Below, piece after piece: positions 16,258 to 23,990 of a DNA stretch of 40,701 bases. The DNA is taken from the NCBI GenBank assembly GCA_030425195.1, contig JAUIAV010000029.1, positions 1-40,701 on the forward strand, read 5' to 3'. Source of the stretch: Gammaproteobacteria bacterium (GTDB lineage: Bacteria; Pseudomonadota; Gammaproteobacteria; Pseudomonadales; Azotimanducaceae). The notes under the pieces were generated by a model, which worked only from the letters and a program-made list of their open reading frames with translations, had not been told where the DNA came from and made no database searches. The translations under genes were made by a program, and so were the position numbers. The stretch's first letter is position 1, and the number at the start of each line of letters is the position of its first letter.

Positions 16258-17535
16258 GTGAGACGCCTGTTTCCCACTGTCATCGCCATCCTGGCGGTGT
16301 CCTTACATCAATCGGCCCTGGCTCAGGAGCCCCCTTCCCTGGAGGCCCTCTGGGAGATCGTTCAACAGCAGCAGCAGGAGATCGCCCGTCTCTACAACGA
16401 GCTTCAGGAAACACGCGGCCAGCTGACCGTCGCCGAGGAGAAGGTGGAGATCACCGAGGAGCAGCTGGGCATCACTGCAGACTACCTCGACAAGATCGCC
16501 GCTCCTTCCGAAGGCGAGTCACGCTGGGGCCGGACTTCGATCGGGGGTTATGGCGAGATGCATTACAACAACGTGGATGCCAACGATCCGGACAACAGTT
16601 TCGAGCGCCTCGACTTTCACCGCTTCGTGACCTTCATCGGTCACGAATTCACCGACCGGATCCGGTTCTTCTCCGAGGTCGAGATTGAGCACGCTCTGGT
16701 GGAAGACACCGCTGATGGCTCCGGGCCTGGCGAGGTCGAGATCGAGCAGGCCTATATAGAGTACGACCTGGACGAGCGGCACTTCGCGCGCACGGGCCTG
16801 TTCGTCCTCCCGGTCGGCATCCTGAATGAGACCCATGAGCCGGACACGTTCTACGGCGTGGAGCGCAATGATGTGGAGAGCATCATCATTCCCTCCACCT
16901 GGTGGGAAGGCGGTGCCAGTGCCGGCGGCCGCTACGGGAACGGGCTGTCCTGGGATTTTGCCGTGCACTCCGGGCTGGCCATTCCCACCGACGGCGGCAG
17001 CGCTTTCCGGGTGAGAAGTGGCAGACAGAAGGTTGCGAATGCAAACGCCGAGAACCTTGCGTTCACCAGCCGGCTGAAGTTCACGGGCGTTCCCGGTCTG
17101 GAACTCTCCGGGACCCTGCACTATCAGGACGACGCCAGTCAGATGGGCGACGACGGCCTGGATGACGGCACGCTCGTGAGCCTGCACGGTATCTGGAACT
17201 GGCAACGCTTTCAGCTCCGCGCGCTCTGGGCTCAGTGGAACTTCGAAGGCGATCTGGTGGAACTCGCCGATGCAGACAAGCAGACCGGCTGGTACGTGGA
17301 ACCGAGCTTCCGGCTGGGACGCTCTTCTCACGACTGGGGCTTCTACACCCGCTACGAGGACGTGGACGGCGCACGCGCTCAGGATCGCTTCGATCAGTGG
17401 CAGGTGGGGCTGAATTACTGGCCCACGTCGAACGTGGTACTCAAATTCGACTACCGGGAGCGCGACCATGATCTGTCGACCGAGCTCGGCCGCGATTTCG
17501 AGGCCTTCGATCTGGGTGTCGGTTACAGCTTCTGA
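16258..17535 (+). CDS. Outer-membrane porin, phosphate-selective porin-like
   Basis: A 425-residue outer-membrane barrel. Residues 1-22 are a signal peptide ending Ser-Ala-Leu-Ala-Gln. Residues 30-75 form a coiled coil (Glu-Ala-Leu-Trp-Glu-Ile-Val-Gln-Gln-Gln-Gln-Gln), used by OprO/OprP-like porins to trimerise. From about residue 95 a long series of amphipathic strands follows (Gly-Gly-Tyr-Gly-Glu-Met-His-Tyr-Asn), ending in Gly-Val-Gly-Tyr-Ser-Phe with the terminal Phe needed for BAM recognition. GTG 16258 was chosen because GGAG lies eight bases upstream and the signal peptide starts right after. It heads a cassette with an FMN-binding and a PepSY protein, suggesting iron or anion uptake. 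Confidence 0.85.
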   Translation: MRRLFPTVIAILAVSLHQSALAQEPPSLEALWEIVQQQQQEIARLYNELQETRGQLTVAEEKVEITEEQLGITADYLDKIAAPSEGESRWGRTSIGGYGEMHYNNVDANDPDNSFERLDFHRFVTFIGHEFTDRIRFFSEVEIEHALVEDTADGSGPGEVEIEQAYIEYDLDERHFARTGLFVLPVGILNETHEPDTFYGVERNDVESIIIPSTWWEGGASAGGRYGNGLSWDFAVHSGLAIPTDGGSAFRVRSGRQKVANANAENLAFTSRLKFTGVPGLELSGTLHYQDDASQMGDDGLDDGTLVSLHGIWNWQRFQLRALWAQWNFEGDLVELADADKQTGWYVEPSFRLGRSSHDWGFYTRYEDVDGARAQDRFDQWQVGLNYWPTSNVVLKFDYRERDHDLSTELGRDFEAFDLGVGYSF

Positions 17536-17585
17536 CGGTTTTCTTTTCTATCCGGCAGCGGCAGAATGGCGTGGTGGAAATTAGA

Positions 17586-18143
17586 ATGATTCTCGGTCGT
17601 GTTTTCAGCATCGCCGCCCCGGTGATGCTGGCTGCTGCGCTGGCGATCGTGCCTGCGAGCGCCGCTGCGGACGAGCAGGTCTATCAGACGCTGGACGAAT
17701 TCGTCAGCTCCGCGTTTGACGGCCAGCCTCCCCCGGCCGAAGCGCTGTGGGTGGGAGAAGAACTGCGCGAGAGCCTGGTCCGTCAGTTCGGCTGGCGGCC
17801 CGGTCTGCGCGTCCGTTTCTGGCAGAAGGCCGGTCGTACCGCCTGGATTCTGGACGAGATCGGCAAGGAACGGCCAATCACCGCCGGCGTAGTGGTCGAG
17901 AACGGGGCCATTGAGCAGATCGAGGTGCTGATCTTCCGCGAAAGCCGCGGCTGGGAAGTGAAATACCCTTTCTTCACCGATCAGTTCACCCGGGTCGGGC
18001 TGTCGCCGAAAGGTGAGCTCAACCGGCAGATCGACGGTATCACGGGCGCCACGCTGTCGGTGAGAGCCATGAAGCGTATGGCCCGGGTTGCCCTGAGACT
18101 GCATGACGAATCCCAGCAGACCATTCTCGCCCGCCGCCCGTAA
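17586..18143 (+). CDS. Exported FMN-binding domain protein
   Basis: A 185-residue periplasmic protein with signal peptide at 1-28 (Ala-Pro-Val-Met-Leu-Ala-Ala-Ala-Leu). The C-terminal half is the FMN_bind domain also found in NqrC and RnfG. The flavinylation motif Asp150-Gly-Ile-Thr-Gly-Ala-Thr156-Leu-Ser is complete, so an ApbE-type transferase probably attaches FMN covalently at Thr156. No apbE lies in the window. ATG 17586 was chosen over GTG 17571 because a signal peptide follows at once. Its last 41 bases overlap the PepSY gene, which argues for coupled expression and a joint complex that passes electrons across the membrane to periplasmic acceptors. Confidence 0.88.
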   Translation: MILGRVFSIAAPVMLAAALAIVPASAAADEQVYQTLDEFVSSAFDGQPPPAEALWVGEELRESLVRQFGWRPGLRVRFWQKAGRTAWILDEIGKERPITAGVVVENGAIEQIEVLIFRESRGWEVKYPFFTDQFTRVGLSPKGELNRQIDGITGATLSVRAMKRMARVALRLHDESQQTILARRP

Positions 18144-18861
18144 ACGCTCTCCGCTCCGGTATCGTCTGCATCGGTCCATCGGTGCGGCGACCGGGCTGAT
18201 CCTCCTGCATCTGATCGCCACCGGTCTGCCGCTGCAGTTTACCGATCCGCTGAATCTCGGCGGCCGTTTCGTGGAAAGCGAGGAGTTGCTCGACTGGTAC
18301 GGGATACAACCGCCCGACCAGGCGTGGCGCAGCAGCGGCGTGGTGCAGATCGGCAACCGGCTGTACCTCGAGACCCTGCCCGTCGCCGAAACCCATCTAT
18401 TCCAGGGCGCCGTGGTGCAGGACGATCTGACGATCATCGCGGCGGATACGAGCCTGCTGATCGTACCGACCGATACGTCGGCACTGTCCGGATCGTCACC
18501 TCCGGAGACCATCGATCTCGGCACTGGAATCCGGCGCATCGGCCTTGCCGGTGAGCGGGTGATCGTCGATACGGATACCGGATTACTCACGATGGATGCC
18601 GCCCTCCTCAACGCTTACCCGGTGGATCCACCGGCCGTTTCGGTGACCTGGGCGCCGCTGACACCGCTGGCCGGTGAGATGCTCACCCGTTACCAGGCAC
18701 TCGTCCGCAGCAGAATTCTGAGCTTCGAGCGCGTTCTGCAGGACCTGCACAGCGGCCGCGTATTCGGCTCTATCGGTGAATGGGTGGTCAATCTGGCCAC
18801 ACTCGCCATGGCCTTGCTCGCCTTCACAGGTTTGCTGATCTGGTGGCGGACCCAAAGATAG
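18103..18861 (+). CDS. PepSY-associated membrane protein
   Basis: The 252-residue protein has two membrane helices, at about 26-46 (Thr-Gly-Leu-Ile-Leu-Leu-His-Leu-Ile-Ala) and 227-247 (Leu-Ala-Thr-Leu-Ala-Met-Ala-Leu-Leu), around a periplasmic beta-rich domain. His-Arg-Ser-Ile-Gly and the later Leu-Gln-Asp-Leu-His-Ser-Gly-Arg-Val-Phe-Gly then Gly-Leu-Leu-Ile-Trp-Trp are the signatures of PepSY-associated TM proteins, some of which bind heme with such histidines and act as ferric or flavin reductase partners. It overlaps the FMN-binding gene by 41 bases. The start ATG 18103 gives a short basic N-terminus. Confidence 0.85.
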   Translation: MTNPSRPFSPAARKRSPLRYRLHRSIGAATGLILLHLIATGLPLQFTDPLNLGGRFVESEELLDWYGIQPPDQAWRSSGVVQIGNRLYLETLPVAETHLFQGAVVQDDLTIIAADTSLLIVPTDTSALSGSSPPETIDLGTGIRRIGLAGERVIVDTDTGLLTMDAALLNAYPVDPPAVSVTWAPLTPLAGEMLTRYQALVRSRILSFERVLQDLHSGRVFGSIGEWVVNLATLAMALLAFTGLLIWWRTQR

Positions 18862-18903
18862 GTTTTCGAGAATAATCTTTTATCTTATTGTTTTTTATAT
18901 ATT

Positions 18904-20010
18904 TTAGTCCGGCATGCAACCCGGCAGGTCACTGACCTGCCCGCAAATCTCCGCTGCCGCTATCGACACATCGGCCACGTAGTACAGCGTCGCAAAACCC
19001 AGTTCCTCGCGGCCCAGGTTGTGAAAGATCATGCCCAGGGCAATGTCGCCGGCGCTGAACGGTTCGCCGTGGTCGGCAAAGTAGCGCGCCGGTTGGTTCA
19101 GAGCGTCATCCAGGAGCAGCGACCGCACCCGGCCGACGCCGGTGTGATAAGCCTGCACCAGCAGCATCTGATACAGACGACCGGCTTTCGCGACCGGCAG
19201 CGCGCCGAATGTTTCGTCGAAAGCCGGCGCCAGGTTCCGGTGGTTCTGCTGCAGCAGATACAGAGCGCAGTCGATCTGTGCCAGCCGGTGCAATCGGAAG
19301 CTCGCTTCGAGACGGCAATCGTCCATGGCCTCCGGTGTGAGCTGCATGATGCCCACGGCACCCGCGGTTGAACGTGCCTCGCGCACCCCGCCGCTCTCGA
19401 TGATGACCTTGCCCGCCAGCGCCGCAAGCGTCTGCTCGGGGAGATCGATCCGTCCCTCCGCCCGGCGCTGCTCGAACACTGCCCGGATCGCCACATGCAG
19501 CGAAACCGGCTGTGCTTCACTGCCCACCCGCAAACCGTCCCAGGTCCCCCAGAGCCGGGCCGAAGGATCCTCGCCGGTATAGCGCGCCACCAGGCGCGGG
19601 AGAAAGGCATCCGGGTGATCGCAGCTCAGAGCAAACGGATAACCAGCCTGGTCTTCATCTCCCGGAGCCCAGCCGACGACCTTGTTCTCCAGAGCAAGGC
19701 GCTGACGTTGCGTGTTGATCTCACGCTGGTTCTCCTCCCGGGAGCCGGTATCCGAGAGGTAGCCGAGAAAACGCATCCGGTGATCGTAAAGAATGTGGCG
19801 GTCGGGCTGTTCACAGAAACTCTGGCCGGTGAGCACCCAGCGGCGGATGGTGGTGAGATTCGCGTATACGCCCTGGCTCTCGGAAAACGGCGTCCGCTCA
19901 ACGACATCACGCCAGCTCCCGAGTGGCGCTGGCTCTGCCGCGGACAACCGTCCGCTCACGCCTGCGAGCAGCAGGCAGGCGAGGATCAGGTGAACGGCGG
20001 AACGGATCAT
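18904..20010 (-). CDS. Lytic transglycosylase-like exported protein
   Basis: A 368-residue periplasmic protein; residues 1-24 are a signal peptide (Ala-Val-His-Leu-Ile-Leu-Ala-Cys-Leu-Leu-Leu-Ala-Gly). The SLT/lysozyme-like domain starts at about residue 195: Lys-Val-Ile-Ile-Glu-Ser-Gly-Gly with predicted catalytic Glu205, then Ala-Gly-Ala-Val-Gly-Ile-Met-Gln-Leu-Thr-Pro-Glu-Ala-Met, the standard Gly-x-Met-Gln-Leu motif. Tyr-His-Thr-Gly-Val-Gly-Arg-Val near 300 fits the Ala-Tyr-Asn-x-Gly helix. It would cleave the MurNAc-GlcNAc bond of peptidoglycan. The N-terminal 180 residues are unfamiliar. ATG 20010 was chosen for the signal peptide. It is 37 bases downstream of the split MCE-like lipoprotein gene. 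Confidence 0.83.
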   Translation of the reverse strand: MIRSAVHLILACLLLAGVSGRLSAAEPAPLGSWRDVVERTPFSESQGVYANLTTIRRWVLTGQSFCEQPDRHILYDHRMRFLGYLSDTGSREENQREINTQRQRLALENKVVGWAPGDEDQAGYPFALSCDHPDAFLPRLVARYTGEDPSARLWGTWDGLRVGSEAQPVSLHVAIRAVFEQRRAEGRIDLPEQTLAALAGKVIIESGGVREARSTAGAVGIMQLTPEAMDDCRLEASFRLHRLAQIDCALYLLQQNHRNLAPAFDETFGALPVAKAGRLYQMLLVQAYHTGVGRVRSLLLDDALNQPARYFADHGEPFSAGDIALGMIFHNLGREELGFATLYYVADVSIAAAEICGQVSDLPGCMPD

Positions 20011-20047
20011 TCCGTGGCCCGTGGCGGCGTCGTCGGTTCGCCGGACC

Positions 20048-20437
20048 TCAGACCTCCACGCCCGGCTCAGCGGCGCGTTCATCGGGGCCTGCCATCGCCT
20101 CGATGTCTTCGAGCAGCTGACGCAGGGAATCAGCCAGCTCCTCATGCCCTTCCGACTTCAACCTGTCGATCTCGGCCTCTATCCTGGTCATCTCGTCATT
20201 CAACTCGCTGGCACTGTCGGCCGCCGCGGTGGAGAGTGACTCGATCAGTGCCTGCAGTTCCCGGGTCACACGCTCGGCCGTGGACTTCGAACGCGCCGTC
20301 ATCTGTGCAACCTCCGCATCGAGATCGGCCCGGACATCGGCCCAGGCTTCGCTCTCGAAATAGTCGTCGATGCTGAGGGCCAGCTCCTCCATGAGGTTCG
20401 AAGCACGTCCGGCCGCATCATTCACCTGCCAGACCAC
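20048..20437 (-). CDS. Coiled-coil region, probably the C-terminal part of the MCE-like lipoprotein (frameshifted)
   Basis: This frame gives 129 residues if read from a GTG at 20437, almost entirely helical and acidic with heptad-like spacing (Arg-Ile-Glu-Ala-Glu-Ile-Asp-Arg-Leu-Lys). It has no plausible ribosome site of its own. Reading the frame further upstream gives Gly-Arg-Leu-Lys-Gly-Leu-Ser-Pro-Phe-Glu-Leu-Val-Val-Trp, which joins naturally to the upstream lipoprotein at its G7 run. It therefore looks like the second half of one 257-residue protein split by a one-base frameshift. The coiled coil could span the periplasm, as in other MCE-domain proteins. Confidence 0.6.
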   Translation of the reverse strand: MVWQVNDAAGRASNLMEELALSIDDYFESEAWADVRADLDAEVAQMTARSKSTAERVTRELQALIESLSTAAADSASELNDEMTRIEAEIDRLKSEGHEELADSLRQLLEDIEAMAGPDERAAEPGVEV

Positions 20438-20822
20438 CAGCTCGAATGGAGACAGACCCTTCAGGCGCCCCCCCGGGGACCACGGCCGCCGCCGCCTCCG
20501 TGGGATTCACCAGCACGAGCCGTGGCGGGCTCTCCAGCGGGATATAGGCGACGGCATTCTCCTGAACCAGCTCGGCATGCTCGGGGTAGAGGTTGAACTC
20601 GATGATGGAACCCGGCGCCTGCCCGTCCGCATCGATACGGTCTATGGAACCCACTTCCCGGGCGTCCAGGTACACCCTGTCACCCGATCGTAGTCCCGAG
20701 GTTTCCTCCAGCACGGTGGAGACTGCGATATCGCGGGAACAGCCGCTCAGCGGGAGCATCGCAAGCAGCACGGTGCAAGCGAATCCAGCACGACACGGCA
20801 CGACGACTGACGATGACTTCAT
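20418..20822 (-). CDS. MCE/MlaD-like lipoprotein, N-terminal part (frameshifted)
   Basis: The frame starts at ATG 20822 and encodes a lipoprotein signal (Leu-Leu-Ala-Met-Leu-Pro-Leu-Ser-Gly-Cys, lipid-bearing Cys28) followed by an MCE-like fold: Ser-Gly-Leu-Arg-Ser-Gly-Asp-Arg-Val-Tyr-Leu-Asp and Glu-Val-Gly-Ser-Ile-Asp-Arg-Ile, the Gly-Leu-x-x-Gly-x-x-Val...Val-Gly pattern of MlaD. Such proteins bind and move phospholipids between membranes. The last 18 or so residues, after the Gly-Gly at the G7 run (20468-20474), lose family character. Removing one G would fuse it in frame to the coiled coil. As written, the product is 134 residues and lacks that domain. Confidence 0.65.
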   Translation of the reverse strand: MKSSSVVVPCRAGFACTVLLAMLPLSGCSRDIAVSTVLEETSGLRSGDRVYLDAREVGSIDRIDADGQAPGSIIEFNLYPEHAELVQENAVAYIPLESPPRLVLVNPTEAAAAVVPGGAPEGSVSIRAGGLAGE

Positions 20823-20945
20823 GAGTACCAGCCCTTCGGAGAATCCGCACAGTATGCCAGGCGCGGCTGCGGATAGAATCCGGTCACCTTCGACTCCTGA
20901 CGGTCTTCCGCGTATCTTCAGTCCCCTTTTACAAGGGAGAGCGCC

Positions 20946-22391
20946 GTGGCAGAGGCATCGGCAAAGAGCCCACCGCCCCTGAGTCTGGGAGTGAAAGCCG
21001 CATACGGTTTCGGATCCGTCGCCTACGGCGTGAAAAACGGCGGCTTCGACTATTTTCTGCTGCTGTTCTACAGCCAGGTTGCCGGCCTCGATGCCAGGCT
21101 GGTCGGCATCGCCATCACCACCGCTCTGATCGTGGATGCCATCAGCGATCCCATCGTCGGCTACTGGTCAGACAATCTGCGTTCTCGCTGGGGGCGTCGT
21201 CACCCCTTCATGTACGCCGCCGCCCTGCCCATCGCATTGAGCTATTTCCTGGTCTGGAATCCACCCGCAGACGGCTCGCAGGCCGCCCTCTTCCTGTACC
21301 TGCTGGCGCTCGCCGTGGTGATCCGGACATTCATCACGGCCTACGAGACACCCTGCTCCGCGCTGGCACCGGAGCTCACCTTCGACTACGACGAGCGCAG
21401 CACGCTGCTGAGCTACCGGTCCTACTTCGGCTGGACCGGCGGAAACGCGATGACCGTGCTCATGTTCTTTTTCCTTTTTCCGGCCATGGCGACCGAAGCG
21501 ATCCCGGACGGCCGTTTCAACCGGGAGAGCTACGCGCTCATGGGCGTCATCGGGTCCGTACTCATCCTGGCCTCCATCCTCGTGTGCGCGATCGGCACGC
21601 ACGGCAGGATTCCCCACCTGATGACGCCCCCGCCCCAGCGGCGGATGACTCTCCGCACGGTGTTCAGGGAGATCCTCGAGACGCTGTCGAACCGCTCATT
21701 CATCAGTCTGTTCATTGCCTCCATATTCAGCGCCGTGGCGTCCGGTCTGGCGGCGGGGCTGGCGTTCTACTTTCAGACCTACTTCTGGGGATTCACATCC
21801 GTCGAACAGGGCGTGATCAACATGTCCACGTTCATCGCCGCCATCATCGGCTTCCTGCTCGCGCCGCTTGCCACCCGCCGGCTCGGCAAGAAACGCGGCG
21901 CCATCATCGTCGGTCTGGCCGCATTTCTCGGCGCCCCCCTGCCCGTGGTGCTGCGGCTGTTCGGAGTGCTGCCGGAAAACGGGACAGACTTCATTTTCTG
22001 GTTCGTCTTCATCACGCAGACCATCGATGTGGGTCTCATCATCTGCTACGGAATCCTGTTCGCCTCGATGATGTCCGACCTGGTGGAGCAGAGTGAGCTG
22101 CATACGGGGCGCCGGTCCGAAGGCCTGTTCTTCTCGGCGGTCACCTTCATCCGCAAGAGCACTCAGGGCTTCGGTCTGATGGCCGCATCCCTCGTTCTGT
22201 GGCTGGCCCAGTTCCCCACCGGCGCCACCGCGGCGGAAGTCGGTGACGATGCACTCTGGCGGCTGGGCGCCTGGTACGTGCCGGTGATTCTGTGCCTTTG
22301 GCTGACGATGATCCTGGTGATCTCGACCTACAAGCTCGATCGGGCCGAACACGAGGAGAATCTGCGCAGGCTGTCGGCATCCCGGACATGA
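20946..22391 (+). CDS. MFS transporter, glycoside-pentoside-hexuronide (GPH) type
   Basis: A 481-residue membrane protein with 12 predicted helices. Ala-Tyr-Gly-Phe-Gly-Ser-Val-Ala-Tyr-Gly-Val-Lys near the N-terminus, Asp-Ala-Ile-Ser-Asp-Pro-Ile-Val-Gly-Tyr-Trp-Ser-Asp (helix 2, about 65-77) and Arg-Trp-Gly-Arg-Arg-His-Pro-Phe are hallmark motifs of MelB/GPH-type cation-coupled transporters. Substrate is unknown; bacterial members move oligosaccharides or glycosides. The start is GTG 20946 with AAGGGAGAG eight bases upstream. It diverges from the split lipoprotein gene with a 123-bp gap. No sugar enzymes lie next to it. Confidence 0.9.
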   Translation: MAEASAKSPPPLSLGVKAAYGFGSVAYGVKNGGFDYFLLLFYSQVAGLDARLVGIAITTALIVDAISDPIVGYWSDNLRSRWGRRHPFMYAAALPIALSYFLVWNPPADGSQAALFLYLLALAVVIRTFITAYETPCSALAPELTFDYDERSTLLSYRSYFGWTGGNAMTVLMFFFLFPAMATEAIPDGRFNRESYALMGVIGSVLILASILVCAIGTHGRIPHLMTPPPQRRMTLRTVFREILETLSNRSFISLFIASIFSAVASGLAAGLAFYFQTYFWGFTSVEQGVINMSTFIAAIIGFLLAPLATRRLGKKRGAIIVGLAAFLGAPLPVVLRLFGVLPENGTDFIFWFVFITQTIDVGLIICYGILFASMMSDLVEQSELHTGRRSEGLFFSAVTFIRKSTQGFGLMAASLVLWLAQFPTGATAAEVGDDALWRLGAWYVPVILCLWLTMILVISTYKLDRAEHEENLRRLSASRT

Positions 22392-22422
22392 GGCTCCGAA
22401 CCCGAGGGTGCCACGCCCTGTT

Positions 22423-22737
22423 TTACGAGAGCGTCGTCGTCGTGGACAACTCGGGACGGGAGCGCCCGATGAGCGGAGAAAGTGTGGGCGTGATGCGTTC
22501 CGGCTGACGCGGTCTCGCGCGTCCGCGTAGCCTGGACGAGCGCTCTGCGCGACGGCTTCTCAGCGCCAGCTCAAACAGATAGATCATGACCGCGACTGCG
22601 AGGTCGGAGAAGTCGAACGCCGCCAGAAGCGTCGCGACCCAGGCCGCGAACGGCTGGTAGATCTCTGTCAGTTTCGCTGCGAATGCCGTGACTGGCAGGT
22701 CCGCGAGCATCTCGAAAAACATGGTAAACCGCGCCAT
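22423..22737 (-). CDS. Possible small hypothetical membrane protein
   Basis: A 104-residue frame from ATG 22737. Its first two thirds form a hydrophobic region (Trp-Val-Ala-Thr-Leu-Leu-Ala-Ala-Phe, then Leu-Ala-Val-Ala-Val-Met-Ile-Tyr-Leu-Phe-Glu-Leu-Ala-Leu) and the last third is Arg/Pro-rich and probably disordered. There is no clear Shine-Dalgarno and no family I recognise. It occupies an otherwise empty 500-bp gap between the MFS gene and the next lipoprotein, so it may be genuine, but chance is possible. Confidence 0.3.
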   Translation of the reverse strand: MARFTMFFEMLADLPVTAFAAKLTEIYQPFAAWVATLLAAFDFSDLAVAVMIYLFELALRSRRAERSSRLRGRARPRQPERITPTLSPLIGRSRPELSTTTTLS

Positions 22738-22918
22738 CTGAGACGGTCGCGGATTGTGCACAGCGTCCCGTGCCAAGACAAGGGATGAAGTTCGCGACCG
22801 GGAATGTTAGGTCGAGCCTGCCACCGTCAGAAGCAGCAGTGCGAAGGGGCCTGAGATCGAGCTATCCTGCTGTTTTCAAAGAAGTTATTGTTTCATCGAG
22901 GCAGCGTTCAGCCCCTCA

Positions 22919-23749
22919 TCAGTCCAGCCCGCCGGGCAACAGGTCCTGAAGGTCTCTGAGCACCTGGACCTGCAGCAGGAACAACTGCACTCGAACTTCA
23001 CGTCCATCATCGGCGAGCCAGTCCTCGACAGGTCGATGTTTCGAGACCCGTTCCCGATACCAGGTCCGAGGTTCAAAGGCACCGGTGAGGGATCTCACCT
23101 GCATCTTGTGCAGCAGGACGAAACGCGATCTCTTCGAATTGCCGGTCACCACGGGCGTGTAAAGGATGACGTCGATGACGCTGTCGAAGTCCTGCTGCAC
23201 GAGTTGTTCGTCGGATAAGGTGTGCTCTACAGGGAAGACGTTCTGCGTCGCAATGGCCTCGGCGAATCGGGCGTCCAGCGCGTCGGCTCCGATGGTCGTA
23301 GCCTCGACCGGACTATCGTCAATGGGTCTGGCGGAAATCGGATCCTTCAGGCTGGCCGACAACGCACCCACCATCGCGCCGGCCGCGACGGCCAACGGGA
23401 ATATGAGCGCAAAGGCTGCCGGATTCTCATCGGGAGACAGTTCCCTCAGCACGTCGCTGGCTCCCCGGGCTGCGCCGTCAAGCGCCCCGCCTGCTGCCTC
23501 GGAGGTATTGAGCGGGCGGGTTTGAGGCTGAAGTGCCACTAGCGGCGAGTCGAGAGGCGGTGTCATACGCATCGCAAACCGGCCGGCCACCTCCCGTTCT
23601 GCCGCAGTGAGCGGTGGAACGCTCAGAGGTGCTGCAGCGCCAGGAGGTACAGACGCACAGCCAGCACCGGTGAGAACGATCATGGCCAGCAGCGCGACCG
23701 ACGGGCCGGCAGCGCCCGAGCGCTGAGCGGCGGTCCGGCAATCCTTCAT
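22919..23749 (-). CDS. Hypothetical exported protein, possible lipoprotein
   Basis: A 276-residue protein of unknown family. The N-terminus (ATG 23749) has a hydrophobic stretch Val-Ala-Leu-Leu-Ala-Met-Ile-Val-Leu-Thr-Gly-Ala-Gly-Cys, a weak lipobox, then a proline-rich linker. Near residue 115-140 there is a glycine/alanine-rich hydrophobic segment (Phe-Pro-Leu-Ala-Val-Ala-Ala-Gly-Ala-Met-Val-Gly-Ala-Leu) like a glycine zipper, followed by a mixed alpha/beta domain. It resembles other exported proteins with such a segment, but I cannot name a function. The frame opens ten codons earlier at 23779 without a better ribosome site. Confidence 0.7.
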   Translation of the reverse strand: MKDCRTAAQRSGAAGPSVALLAMIVLTGAGCASVPPGAAAPLSVPPLTAAEREVAGRFAMRMTPPLDSPLVALQPQTRPLNTSEAAGGALDGAARGASDVLRELSPDENPAAFALIFPLAVAAGAMVGALSASLKDPISARPIDDSPVEATTIGADALDARFAEAIATQNVFPVEHTLSDEQLVQQDFDSVIDVILYTPVVTGNSKRSRFVLLHKMQVRSLTGAFEPRTWYRERVSKHRPVEDWLADDGREVRVQLFLLQVQVLRDLQDLLPGGLD

Positions 23750-23837
23750 CTGCCGGATGGTAGCAAAGACACTACGCACCGACCGGCCAGATTGCGCACG
23801 TGCATCCCGGAAGATAGTCGAAACCAGCCGGTGTCGA

Positions 23838-23905
23838 TTCGTCTAGATCTTCATTATCATCGTTAGATTTATCTCATAACTAATTGATTTATTTAACTAT
23901 ACAAA
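23838..23905 (-). promoter_or_regulatory. AT-rich presumed promoter region of the 22919-23749 gene
   Basis: A 68-base block, very AT-rich against its surroundings, 90-160 bases before the gene start. On the minus strand it includes TTGTAT and several TAAAT/TATGA possibilities for a -10, plus GATGATAATGA, which matches half of a Fur box. No single promoter pair stands out. The rest of the 23780-23990 gap shows nothing further. Confidence 0.3.
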
Positions 23906-23990
23906 AGGCCGTACTTCCCGGATTGGGCACCCTGGCGACCTCTGGAAGACGGCGGATCTCGGCTACTTCAGCGGGCCAGCTATGGGCGCT

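Noticed and set aside
16519-17469. 316-codon frame antisense to the porin
   Set aside because: Arises from GC-rich codon bias; the plus strand has signal peptide, coiled coil and terminal Phe.
18862-18903. Terminator or Fur box between the convergent PepSY and transglycosylase genes
   Set aside because: Strongly AT-rich but without a stable hairpin or a good Fur match; it may still end transcription both ways.
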